DNA from: Bacteroidales bacterium KA00251
GTDB taxonomy: Bacteria > Bacteroidota > Bacteroidia > Bacteroidales > Porphyromonadaceae
Assembly (NCBI GenBank): GCA_001552775.1
Contig: KQ959274.1
Coordinates: 45,862 to 104,057 of the forward strand
Length of the DNA stretch: 58,196 nucleotides
Reading direction: 5' to 3'
Positions 45,217 to 52,934 of this stretch are shown one piece after another. The position numbers were made by a program, and so were the translations under genes. How positions within the stretch are numbered: the stretch's first letter is position 1; each line of letters begins with the position of its first letter. The notes under the pieces were generated by a model. That model was given only the letters and a program-made list of their open reading frames with translations, did no database searches and was not told the origin of the DNA.

Positions 45217-46194
45217 ATGACGCCAAAAAACAATCGTAAGCAGCGTGCTCTAGTAGCTAAAATAAAAGCAACTCAGGCCTCTACCTTAATGGAGGTGGTT
45301 GATGCTCTTCTCTCCGATCTTTCTCGAATGCGAAGAAAACAATTTCTGAAAAATCGATGTGTGACGTTACGAGGAGTTCCCACAGAGCAGTTTGATGCTC
45401 CTGTAAAAAATGGTGACGAGGTACGTGTATACAACATCGGATTTCCCGCGGAGTTTACCTCTCCTTATGCCTCAATCGTGTGGAAGGATGACGAGCTTAT
45501 TTTGTTGCATAAAAAGCGGGGTATTGCTACGGTCAGCAATCATCCTGGGCTTAAAAATACACTCTTTAGATTGGTGGCTAATTATGTAAAGTCTTACGAT
45601 CCTCATGAAAAGATTTTTCTTCTTAACCGTTTGGATAGTGAGACGGAAGGGCTCATCCTCTTTGCACGAAGCAGAGAGACGCAGCAGTTGATATTGAGTA
45701 GCTGGCGCAAGTTTTTCATAGATCAGCGCTTTTGTGCTGTAGTAGAAGGGCTTTTTGAAAAGCCTGAAGGTGAGCTCAAAGGAGTAGTTAAAAATAAAAG
45801 TGAGGTGCAGACAAGTAGTCAAAAGCCTCTTACAAGACGCTCTAAAACGACCTACAAGGTGATCAAAGAGGGCGAATACAGTACTTTCGTGGAGATTGTG
45901 TTGCACGGACGGTTTAATGGTATCCGTACGCTACTGAAAGAGGAAAACATGCCAGTGGTGGGTGAAAATATTCCCACTGCGATTTTCCAAAATTCTAAAG
46001 AGCTTCTTCTGCAGCAAGCGAGCCTCACGTTTATTCATCCTCATACACTTCGAAAAATGCATTTTCAGCTTCCAATTCCAGCCTCTTTTCAAGCCTTTGT
46101 CAAGCGACCCATGACCAGAGGTGAAAAGAAACGTGCTATGGAGCAGCAACCTGCAATACCCCCTCAATACAGTAGAAATAAAAAAGAGAATTGA
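45217..46194 (+). CDS. RluA-family pseudouridine synthase
   Basis: The 325-residue protein has an S4-like N-terminal domain (MRRKQFLKNRCVTLRGVP). The RluA catalytic core follows, with NRLDSETEGLILFARS (Asp140 is the catalytic residue; the usual His of HRLD is Asn here). It continues with YCAVVEG-like FCAVVEGLF and GRFNGIRTLLKEEN in place of the usual GRTHQIRVHL. These deviations suggest a divergent member. The target uridine, in rRNA or tRNA, cannot be given. It is tightly linked to the upstream division-related genes. Confidence 0.78.
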   Translation: MTPKNNRKQRALVAKIKATQASTLMEVVDALLSDLSRMRRKQFLKNRCVTLRGVPTEQFDAPVKNGDEVRVYNIGFPAEFTSPYASIVWKDDELILLHKKRGIATVSNHPGLKNTLFRLVANYVKSYDPHEKIFLLNRLDSETEGLILFARSRETQQLILSSWRKFFIDQRFCAVVEGLFEKPEGELKGVVKNKSEVQTSSQKPLTRRSKTTYKVIKEGEYSTFVEIVLHGRFNGIRTLLKEENMPVVGENIPTAIFQNSKELLLQQASLTFIHPHTLRKMHFQLPIPASFQAFVKRPMTRGEKKRAMEQQPAIPPQYSRNKKEN

Positions 46195-46216
46195 TAGGAT
46201 AAGAAAGAATTGCCAC

Positions 46217-48271
46217 ATGAATCGCTGTACAAGATATTTTACGATTTTAAGCATATTTTTAGGAACTTGGTTACTTGCCGCTCCTCTTTCGGCTCAGATC
46301 ATCAATGATGCGGTCACTTGGAAAGCTGTACTAGAGGATAAGGGCACGGCTCAGAAAACCCTAATCCTTACCGCTACGACCAAGCAAGGATGGCACTTTT
46401 ACGATCAAAATATGCCAGCTGATGGTCCAAACTCTCTTGTATTTAAATACCACAAGCTCTCAGGGGCACGTGCGCTAGGAGACTTCATCCCTTCTCGACC
46501 TGCACACGAAGAGTATGATTCCAACTTTGGAATGAATTTGCGGTGGTATCAAGGTACGGTCATCTTTAAGCAGAAGATAGAAGTGACCAGCTATGATGCA
46601 TTTCATGTAGAGCTAGAGGTCTCTTCATCGGCCTGCAATGCAGAGGGCTGTCTTCCACCTCAGAGTACAGAGTTCGCTTTTTCCAATAAAGACCTAAAGA
46701 GCACCGCAGAAAACAAGTCGGAATGTGTTTCGGAAGTGTCGGGAACGGAGGAGGACTCCCTTTTACGTGAAGAAGAACTTCCTGCTTCCAATGCGACAGA
46801 ATTGACATCTTCTGATCTATGGCAGCCAGTGGTAGAAGTCTTAAAAGCATATGGCGATGAAAGTGCTCGTCAAGGCAATTCCTCTTTGCTCATGGTTTTT
46901 ATTTATGGTTTCTTGGGAGGACTTATAGCCCTGATTACACCATGCGTATGGCCTATGATTCCGATGACTGTGAGCTTCTTTTTGAAACGTACCAAAAAGC
47001 GTCGAGAAGCAATAAAAGATGCTCTTGTTTATGGGGTTAGCATTGTAGTAATCTACCTTGCATTGGGTATCGCTGTAACGCTAATCTTTGGCGCTAGTGC
47101 CCTCAACAGTCTCTCCACAAATGCCTTTTTCAATCTGCTTTTCTTTGCTATATTAGTTGTATTTGCAATTTCTTTCTTTGGAGCATTTGAGTTTACAATG
47201 CCCTCAAGATGGACAAATAAACTTGATAGCAAGGCAGACTCTACACGAGGATTGCTGAGTATCTTTTTTATGGCTTTTACGCTCACATTGGTTTCCTTCT
47301 CTTGTACTGGGCCTATTGTGGGTACACTCCTTGTACAGGCTTCCACAATGAGTATATTAGGGCCAGCGATAGGGATGCTAGGCTTTTCTATCGCCTTGGC
47401 ATTGCCCTTCTCTCTTTTTGCGGTATTCCCCAATGTATTGCAAAATCTACCGAAGAGTGGAGGATGGCTTAATAGCGTTAAAGTAGTAATGGCTTTCTTG
47501 GAGCTTGCACTTTCTCTCAAGTTCCTTACTGTAGCAGATATGGCGTACGGATGGGGTCTCTTGAGCCGGGAAACCTTCCTAGCCATATGGATAGCAATCT
47601 TTGCTCTTTTGGGAATATATCTTCTTGGGAAGATTCGTTTCCCCCACGATACTCCTATGGAAAAGATAGGTGTCGGACGCTTTTTCTTAGCATTAGTCTC
47701 TTTATCTTTTGCTATTTATTTGGTCCCAGGGTTGTGGGGGGCTCCTCTAAAGGCTGTCTGTGCTTTCACTCCCCCCCTGTCCACCCAAGATTTTAATCTT
47801 TATGAAGGCTCTGTAGAAGCACACTTTGACGATTATGAAGAGGGTATGAAGTATGCACAGCGTGTCAATAAGCCTGTACTCCTAGACTTCTCGGGGTGGG
47901 GTTGTGTGAATTGTCGCGAGATGGAAAGCAGTGTATGGGTAGATCCACGCGTAAAAAAACTCCTCGAGGAGGACTATGTACTCATTACGTTAATGGTTGA
48001 TGACAAGGCAGATCTTCCTCAAGTAATGGAGGTGGACGATGCCGGTACGAAGAGAAAACTCCGCACCATTGGAGATAAGTGGAGTTTCCTCCAGCGGCAT
48101 AAATTTGCAGACAACTCGCAACCTTTTTATGTGCCTTTAGACCTTCAAGGAGTTCCGCTAGGATCCTCCTACAAGAGAAATCTTAATGTGGATAAATACA
48201 TAGAGTTCCTTGAGAATGGTCTAAAAGAGTTTAAGGCACGAAAAGCAGGAAAACCAACTCCAGGGATCTAG
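46217..48271 (+). CDS. DsbD-type thiol:disulfide interchange protein
   Basis: The 684-residue protein has a signal peptide (ending PLSAQ) and an N-terminal periplasmic DsbC-binding-like domain (about 30-150, with SSSACNAEGCLPP). An eight-helix DsbD/CcdA membrane core follows, with its two redox Cys in ITPCVWPMIP and FSCTGPIVG. The C-terminal thioredoxin domain has WGCVNC (Cys563, Cys566). It carries electrons from cytoplasmic thioredoxin to periplasmic substrates. ATG 46217 is chosen over an in-frame start inside the previous gene. Pairing with trxB in the same window is functional, not operonic. Confidence 0.93.
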   Translation: MNRCTRYFTILSIFLGTWLLAAPLSAQIINDAVTWKAVLEDKGTAQKTLILTATTKQGWHFYDQNMPADGPNSLVFKYHKLSGARALGDFIPSRPAHEEYDSNFGMNLRWYQGTVIFKQKIEVTSYDAFHVELEVSSSACNAEGCLPPQSTEFAFSNKDLKSTAENKSECVSEVSGTEEDSLLREEELPASNATELTSSDLWQPVVEVLKAYGDESARQGNSSLLMVFIYGFLGGLIALITPCVWPMIPMTVSFFLKRTKKRREAIKDALVYGVSIVVIYLALGIAVTLIFGASALNSLSTNAFFNLLFFAILVVFAISFFGAFEFTMPSRWTNKLDSKADSTRGLLSIFFMAFTLTLVSFSCTGPIVGTLLVQASTMSILGPAIGMLGFSIALALPFSLFAVFPNVLQNLPKSGGWLNSVKVVMAFLELALSLKFLTVADMAYGWGLLSRETFLAIWIAIFALLGIYLLGKIRFPHDTPMEKIGVGRFFLALVSLSFAIYLVPGLWGAPLKAVCAFTPPLSTQDFNLYEGSVEAHFDDYEEGMKYAQRVNKPVLLDFSGWGCVNCREMESSVWVDPRVKKLLEEDYVLITLMVDDKADLPQVMEVDDAGTKRKLRTIGDKWSFLQRHKFADNSQPFYVPLDLQGVPLGSSYKRNLNVDKYIEFLENGLKEFKARKAGKPTPGI

Positions 48272-48354
48272 GTAGAGTAGATAGTCTCATAGGTAGACTT
48301 TCTATTGAGCTGTTTCGGTAACGAAGATGGCGAAGAGAGCAATAAAACTTTTTG

Positions 48355-48363
48355 TACCTTTGC
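48355..48363 (+). promoter_or_regulatory. Promoter of tRNA-Ser
   Basis: TACCTTTGC is a full -7 match, ending 24 bases before the tRNA start. Confidence 0.6.
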
Positions 48364-48387
48364 GATCGGTTTAGAAGAAGACCTGTA

Positions 48388-48473
48388 GGAGAGATGGCAG
48401 AGTGGTCGAATGCGGCGGTCTCGAAAATCGTTATACCTTCGTGGTATCCAGGGTTCGAATCCCTGTCTCTCCG
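48388..48473 (+). tRNA. tRNA-Ser (anticodon CGA)
   Basis: The 86-base sequence folds as a class II tRNA. The acceptor stem is GGAGAGA/TCTCTCC with discriminator G. The D-arm is GGC..., the anticodon loop is CTCGAAA (anticodon CGA, reads UCG), and the long variable arm is TACCTTCGTGGTA. The T-loop is TTCGAAT within GGGTTCGAATCCC. The CCA end is not encoded (GCAA follows). It is a solitary tRNA with its own promoter. Confidence 0.95.
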
Positions 48474-48503
48474 CAAACAAGGGTGCAATTGAAAATCTAG
48501 AAA

Positions 48504-48524
48504 ACTGTTGCAAAAGTCAACAGT
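48504..48524. repeat. Palindromic intergenic repeat, copy 4
   Basis: ACTGTTG and CAACAGT surround the loop CAAAAGT, matching the hairpin family seen at 12198, 13680 and 13867. The outer arm bases are changed on the left side (AA instead of AG). It lies 31 bases after the tRNA. Confidence 0.75.
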
Positions 48525-48560
48525 CTCTATAGAAAAGAAACCTGTCGGAAGAATCCAATT

Positions 48561-48597
48561 AAACGCTCCAAGCCAATAGCTAGGGGCGTTTTTTTTG
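48561..48597 (+). terminator. Terminator after tRNA-Ser
   Basis: AAACGCTCC pairs with GGGGCGTTT (one G-U pair), and the stem runs into eight T. It is a good intrinsic terminator for the tRNA transcript. Confidence 0.8.
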
Positions 48598-48602
48598 ATT
48601 TT

Positions 48603-48706
48603 GTGGAGCGGAAAGGTGGAGCGGAAAGGTGGAGCGGAAAGGTGGAGTGGAAAGGTGGAGTGGAAAGGTGGAGTGGAAAGGTGGAGCGGAAAGGTGGAGC
48701 GGAAAG
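48603..48706. repeat. 13-bp tandem repeat (VNTR), eight units
   Basis: Eight perfect-length copies of GTGGAGYGGAAAG run head to tail. The seventh base is C in units 1-3, T in units 4-6 and C again in units 7-8. The array lies between the tRNA terminator and the 3' end of the convergent broken DUF438-like gene. It has no spacers. Copy number is likely to vary between strains. Confidence 0.95.
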
Positions 48707-48722
48707 CCACTATTGGATCGTA

Positions 48723-49106
48723 CTATTCAAGCCACTGATCCTTGATAATCGGATATTGTACAAGATCTTCTATAGAGAGCATAAAGCGATGCATTTCATC
48801 GTTCTCTCTGTAGTAGCACATGATAGGGTGGTTGAGAGGAAGATTTGGGCGACTAGTGTCCATCACTTCATCAAACAGCTCAATCATTTTTTGAATATCC
48901 TCCTTACGACACTCATTCTCTTCAACGGTTTTGAGTTCCTGTTCTGCCAATGCAATTTCATAAGGGTAGATTTTCCCAACTTGCTCTCTTATTCGGGTTC
49001 TACCCTCTTTCAATGAAATATCTCCTCGTTGGTATTCTTCTTAAATCTCGAGTATTTTGCCGAGTTTTTCAAGGTCTACATGCGGCAGATGTTTTTTCAT
49101 ATCCAT
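48723..49106 (-). pseudogene. DUF438-like gene broken by an in-frame stop
   Basis: The frame opens at ATG 49106 (MDMKKHLPHVDLEKLGKILEI), meets TAA at 49043-49041, and then continues in the same frame for 105 more codons (EEYQRGDISLKEGRTRIREQ, then PYEIALAEQELKTVEENECR and PLNHPIMCYYRENDEMHRF). The pattern resembles the N-terminal DUF438 part of hemerythrin-linked proteins, whose usual Fe-binding and PAS domains are missing here. A single base change at codon 22 would explain the stop. It begins 4 bases after the cupin stop, so the two formed an operon. Confidence 0.6.
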
Positions 49107-49110
49107 AACC

Positions 49111-49413
49111 TCATTGTCTGTTGATGAGGTAAACGAAAAAATCACTCTCTTCTATGGCATTTACACCTACATGAGCTTCGCCGGGGAAATGTAGAACGGT
49201 ACCTGTGCTGATACGATGTACCTCGGTATTGTCAAGAGTAACTTCCACAGTTCCTTTCACTATAGTGAAGTATACTTCCCGTCCTTTATGGTCGTGTGAG
49301 GGGATTTGTTCTCCGCTTTTCAAGTGCAGGTGTACCAGCATGAGTTCTTTGTTGTCAACAACCTTGCCTAAGTCGCAGATTTTCTTGCCAATATGATTGT
49401 TTGTTTGTTCCAT
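49111..49413 (-). CDS. Small cupin-domain protein
   Basis: The 100-residue protein is a single cupin barrel: SGEQIPSHDHKGREVYFTIVKG is motif 1 (two His and Glu as metal ligands), and GTVLHFPGEAHVGVNA is motif 2. It has no other domain. Small cupins of this kind bind a metal or a small ligand; the role is unknown. Its promoter is at 49454-49461 and the broken DUF438-like gene follows directly. Confidence 0.8.
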   Translation of the reverse strand: MEQTNNHIGKKICDLGKVVDNKELMLVHLHLKSGEQIPSHDHKGREVYFTIVKGTVEVTLDNTEVHRISTGTVLHFPGEAHVGVNAIEESDFFVYLINRQ

Positions 49414-49453
49414 AATCCCTCTTTATTTGGTTATGATTAATACTTGTCTGCTA

Positions 49454-49461
49454 CAAATGTA
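49454..49461 (-). promoter_or_regulatory. Sigma-ABfr-type promoter for the cupin gene
   Basis: The minus strand reads TACATTTG, about 40 bases before the cupin ATG at 49413. Confidence 0.5.
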
Positions 49462-49499
49462 CGTAAAGCATTTGAATGCTGTTTGTTTGGATGAAAGCC

Positions 49500-50321
49500 C
49501 TATTCAGGGGCTTGTGTTTCGAGGAATTGGGCGATTGCTAAAAAGTCCTCCACATCCAGTTGCTCTGCTCTTTGAGTCATGAGCGCGAGTAAAGCGTCTG
49601 GAATTGCTTGAGGTGCGATGTTGTACTCTTTTACAAGAGGCATTAGGGCATTTCTGAGCATTTTTCTTCGTTGTCCAAAAGCCTTTTTTACCACTTTGAT
49701 AAAAAGAGCTTCAACATCTTTAATGCGATCCTCTTCGCCCCAGTACAGCCGTAGTACCCCTCCATCAACTTGGGGCTTCGGGTCAAACTGCTCTTTCCCA
49801 ACGGTAAAGAGGTACTCTCCTTTGTAGCGACTTCTAAGTAGCACACTAAGTATTCCATAGTCTCTTCCTCCTGGAGATGCAGTTATTCTTTTAGCAACCT
49901 CCTTTTGCAGCATCCCTGCAATGCATGGAATGCGGTGTCGAAGTTCAAAAAAATGAAAGAAGAGACGGCCAGATATGTTGTAGGGGTAGTTGCCAATTAC
50001 CACAAAAGGGGCATTGGGTCTAGAAGGGATGAGGGCTTCATCGGGTATGTGGAGGATGTCGCCATGAATGATGCGTCCCTCTTCTACAAAAGAACGAGGC
50101 AGGGTAGAGCGAAGGTACTCAATCGACTCGGTGTCTATGTCGATAGCATACAGATCATGTCCCCTATCCAATAAAGCACGCGTAAGAATGCCCATGCCAG
50201 GCCCCACTTCAATTACAGGATAGCCTTTGAAATCATCTATGGACGCAGCTATCCTCTCGGCAATTGCGGGATCTGTCAGAAAGTGTTGTCCTAAGTTTTT
50301 CTTTGCTCGTACCTGCTTCAT
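49500..50321 (-). CDS. ksgA: 16S rRNA (adenine1518/1519-N6)-dimethyltransferase
   Basis: The 273-residue enzyme begins with KKNLGQHFLTDPAIAERI, then the AdoMet motif VIEVGPGMGILTRALL, AIDIDTES, and the catalytic VIGNYPYNISGRLFF, characteristic of KsgA. It dimethylates two adjacent adenines at the 3' end of 16S rRNA; loss gives kasugamycin resistance. It diverges from the gene at 50371 with overlapping promoters in a 49-base gap. Confidence 0.96.
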   Translation of the reverse strand: MKQVRAKKNLGQHFLTDPAIAERIAASIDDFKGYPVIEVGPGMGILTRALLDRGHDLYAIDIDTESIEYLRSTLPRSFVEEGRIIHGDILHIPDEALIPSRPNAPFVVIGNYPYNISGRLFFHFFELRHRIPCIAGMLQKEVAKRITASPGGRDYGILSVLLRSRYKGEYLFTVGKEQFDPKPQVDGGVLRLYWGEEDRIKDVEALFIKVVKKAFGQRRKMLRNALMPLVKEYNIAPQAIPDALLALMTQRAEQLDVEDFLAIAQFLETQAPE

Positions 50322-50335
50322 ACCTATAAAATAGC

Positions 50336-50343
50336 TACATTTG
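50336..50343 (+). promoter_or_regulatory. Promoter of the flippase-like gene
   Basis: TACATTTG fits TAnnTTTG and ends 27 bases before the TTG start at 50371. Confidence 0.5.
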
Positions 50344-50355
50344 TGCCTAGATTAA

Positions 50356-50364
50356 GCAAAGTTA
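50356..50364 (-). promoter_or_regulatory. Promoter of ksgA
   Basis: The minus strand reads TAACTTTGC, 35 bases before the ksgA ATG. It lies inside the early transcribed region of the divergent gene, so the two promoters face each other and overlap. Confidence 0.55.
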
Positions 50365-50370
50365 CAACTT

Positions 50371-51435
50371 TTGAAAAAAATAGAAATTTCACAAGTACCT
50401 AGTCCTTCCAAGAAAGAAGAATACAAAAATGCACCTATAAAGGGAAAGCGTTTCGTGCGAGCTTTCTTTTCTATTGCGCTTGCATTGCTTCTCCTCGGAC
50501 TCGTGTACCGAAAGATAGATTTAAGCCTCCTTTGGGAGAGTTTAAAAAAAGGGTCAATAAACTGGGGAATCATTGGATTTTCCATAGTGATAGAGGCCTT
50601 GTCCAATACCTTGAGAGGTCTACGCTGGCGCATTCAGATGCTTCCTTTGGCACCTCCAGTACCTAGAAGAGTTGTTGTCATTGCTAGCATGTGGGGCTGT
50701 TATGCGGTGAATTTAGTCCTTCCTCGAATGGGAGAGTTGTGGCGTTGCTACCTTGTGTCTCACAACGAGCATTTGTCCTTCTCTGCTGTAGTGGGCACTT
50801 TAGTAAGCGACAGACTGGTAGATGTAGTGATGATGGTTGTCCTCTTTCTTATTGCACTAGGAGGGTTTGGTGATGAGGTTACTCATTTGCTTGTGGGAGC
50901 TGGAATAAAGCAGTCTCTGTATCATTTTTTCACCTCTCCTTGGCTTTATGGTGCTCTTCTTGTAGCGGTCGGTCTTTTTATTCTTTTTAGAAAGAAGCTC
51001 AAACATGGTGCTTGGGGCTCAAAAATAGAAAGTTTTGGGAAGAAATTTGTTTTAGGATTTCGTACGATTCGCAATATGCCCCAGAAGGGCCTCTTTACAA
51101 TACTTACACTGCTTATTTATACGCTCTATTTTATAGCGTTTTATTGCACCTTTTATGCGTTCCCATTTACGGCAGATCTAGGGGTTGGAGTTGGCTTGTT
51201 AGCCTTTATTATGGCTACCTTGGGCGTGGCTTTACCTGTGCAAGGCGGTATAGGCCCTTGGCACTTTATGTGCATTACCACACTACTCGCTTTTGGCATC
51301 AGTAAAAACGATGCCGGGCTTTTTGCAATTGTGGTGCATACATCGCAGACGTTGGGTATTGCTTTCTTAGGGCTGTTGGCAATTTTATTTGTACCTTTAC
51401 TATCTAGAAATAGAAGAAACTTTACCAATAAGTAA
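50371..51435 (+). CDS. Flippase-like membrane protein (UPF0104 / LPG synthase TM family)
   Basis: The 354-residue protein has a basic cytoplasmic N-terminus and about eight membrane helices. Family features are NTLRGLRWRIQML (residues 79-91), GCYAVNLVLPRMGELWRCYL, SDRLVDVVMMVVLFL and GGIGPWHFMCITTLLAFGI. Relatives are the transmembrane part of lysyl-phosphatidylglycerol synthase and YbhN/AglD-like proteins, thought to move lipids. No soluble synthase domain is attached. There is no in-frame ATG near the beginning, so a TTG start at 50371 is the best choice; an upstream stop at 50353 rules out a longer form. pepD starts 13 bases downstream. Confidence 0.8.
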   Translation: MKKIEISQVPSPSKKEEYKNAPIKGKRFVRAFFSIALALLLLGLVYRKIDLSLLWESLKKGSINWGIIGFSIVIEALSNTLRGLRWRIQMLPLAPPVPRRVVVIASMWGCYAVNLVLPRMGELWRCYLVSHNEHLSFSAVVGTLVSDRLVDVVMMVVLFLIALGGFGDEVTHLLVGAGIKQSLYHFFTSPWLYGALLVAVGLFILFRKKLKHGAWGSKIESFGKKFVLGFRTIRNMPQKGLFTILTLLIYTLYFIAFYCTFYAFPFTADLGVGVGLLAFIMATLGVALPVQGGIGPWHFMCITTLLAFGISKNDAGLFAIVVHTSQTLGIAFLGLLAILFVPLLSRNRRNFTNK

Positions 51436-51448
51436 ACCGAATAAAGAC

Positions 51449-52903
51449 ATGGCAAAAGAAATTCTCAATCTTCAACCGCAATCCGTTTGGAAGTATTTTT
51501 ATGAATTGACACAGATACCTCGCCCTACATTTCATACGGGGGCGGTCTCTCAGTATCTTTTTGAAGAAGGCAAGCGTTTAGGTTTAGAAACTCATAGAGA
51601 TGAGGTCGGAAACGTGGTACTCCGTAAGGAGGCGAAACCTGGGATGGAGAATAAACCCATGATTACGATGCAGGCACATATGGATATGGTGCCTCAAAAG
51701 AATAGCGATACACAGCACGATTTCCTTACAGATCCAATAGATGCTTATATTGATGGAGAGTGGGTGACGGCTCGTGGTACCACATTAGGCGCCGACAATG
51801 GTATGGGGGTGGCTATGGCTTTGGCTGTAATGGCAGACAATACCCTTGAAAATGGTCCTCTTGAAGCTCTTTTTACCATTGATGAAGAGGTGGGAATGGG
51901 AGGAGCCAATGCTCTAAAACCTGGGTTCCTAAAAGGTGTCCTTCTTTTAAATCTTGATAGTGAGGAAGAGGGGGATCTTTTTATTGGCTGTGCAGGTGGC
52001 GTAGACGTAAATGTAACGCTACACTATCAGGAAGAAGAAAATACCCATCCTGCTGATAAGGGACTAAAGGTGCAACTTTCTGGACTGAAAGGCGGACACA
52101 GTGGTGTGGAGATCCATCTCGGTAGAGGAAATGCCAATAAGCTGATGGCTCGTTACTTGAAAGTAGCCCTGAATAGATATGGCGCAAGACTTGCGATGAT
52201 GGAGGGAGGAAATATGCGCAATGCAATTCCTCGCGAAGCACAGGCCCTCTTGAGTGTAGCTGCAGATAAGGTGGAAGAATTGAAAAAGTTTACAGATGAA
52301 TATCAAGCCTTATACAGAAAAGAGTTTGAGGGAATAGAAGGAAGCATATCTCTTGTGGCTGTGGAAGTGCCTGCCCCTGCTAAGCTAATTCCCGAGAAGA
52401 TAGCTAACAGTCTAGTAGGAGCCTTGGAAGGCTGCCTCAATGGACCACAGTCAATGCTCCAAAGCTTCCCTGGTGTGGTGGAAGCCTCTACAAACCTCTC
52501 CATTGCAATCTTTAAAGAAGGAGAGGTTAGTGTACAATTCTTGGTGAGAAGCTCCAGCGATAGTCGCAAGATGTGGGTCGCCTCTTCACTAGAAAGTGCT
52601 TTTCTCAATATCGGGGCACAAGTACAATTTGATGCTAGCTACAGTGGGTGGCAACCCAATCCTAAGAGCAAAGCAATGGATCTATTAATCCATAGCTATG
52701 AAAAAATATATGGCAAAAAACCGGCCGCTCTTGTAATGCATGCTGGCCTTGAGTGTGGAATTATCCAAGGAGTGATGCCCAAAATGGATATGGTATCCTT
52801 TGGACCAGAAATACGTCACCCTCACTCACCGGATGAAAAAGTGCATATCCAATCGGTAGAGCGTACTTATAAGGTGCTTGTTCATGCGATTGAAAACTTA
52901 TAA
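51449..52903 (+). CDS. pepD: Aminoacyl-histidine dipeptidase (M20)
   Basis: The 484-residue enzyme has the M20/M28-type di-zinc ligands: MQAHMDMVPQ (His, Asp), TTLGADNGMGVAMA (Asp), TIDEEVGMGGA (Glu-Glu), LLNLDSEEEGD (Asp) and a His near the C-terminus (FGPEIRHPHSPDEKV). These spacings match PepD (Xaa-His dipeptidase, carnosinase-like), which cleaves dipeptides in the cytoplasm. This suits a peptide-fermenting organism. ATG 51449 is the family start; an in-frame upstream one overlaps the previous gene. Confidence 0.95.
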   Translation: MAKEILNLQPQSVWKYFYELTQIPRPTFHTGAVSQYLFEEGKRLGLETHRDEVGNVVLRKEAKPGMENKPMITMQAHMDMVPQKNSDTQHDFLTDPIDAYIDGEWVTARGTTLGADNGMGVAMALAVMADNTLENGPLEALFTIDEEVGMGGANALKPGFLKGVLLLNLDSEEEGDLFIGCAGGVDVNVTLHYQEEENTHPADKGLKVQLSGLKGGHSGVEIHLGRGNANKLMARYLKVALNRYGARLAMMEGGNMRNAIPREAQALLSVAADKVEELKKFTDEYQALYRKEFEGIEGSISLVAVEVPAPAKLIPEKIANSLVGALEGCLNGPQSMLQSFPGVVEASTNLSIAIFKEGEVSVQFLVRSSSDSRKMWVASSLESAFLNIGAQVQFDASYSGWQPNPKSKAMDLLIHSYEKIYGKKPAALVMHAGLECGIIQGVMPKMDMVSFGPEIRHPHSPDEKVHIQSVERTYKVLVHAIENL

Positions 52904-52934
52904 TTAAAGATTTTACCTATACAAAGTACCCAAT

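Noticed and set aside
48231-48710. 159-codon minus-strand ORF with a low-complexity N-terminus
   Set aside because: It is antisense to tRNA-Ser and the 13-bp repeats. The SAPPFRSTF-like repetition is just the VNTR translated.
48603-49016. 137-codon plus-strand ORF starting in the VNTR
   Set aside because: It runs antisense to the DUF438-like pseudogene. Its N-terminus is translated VNTR.
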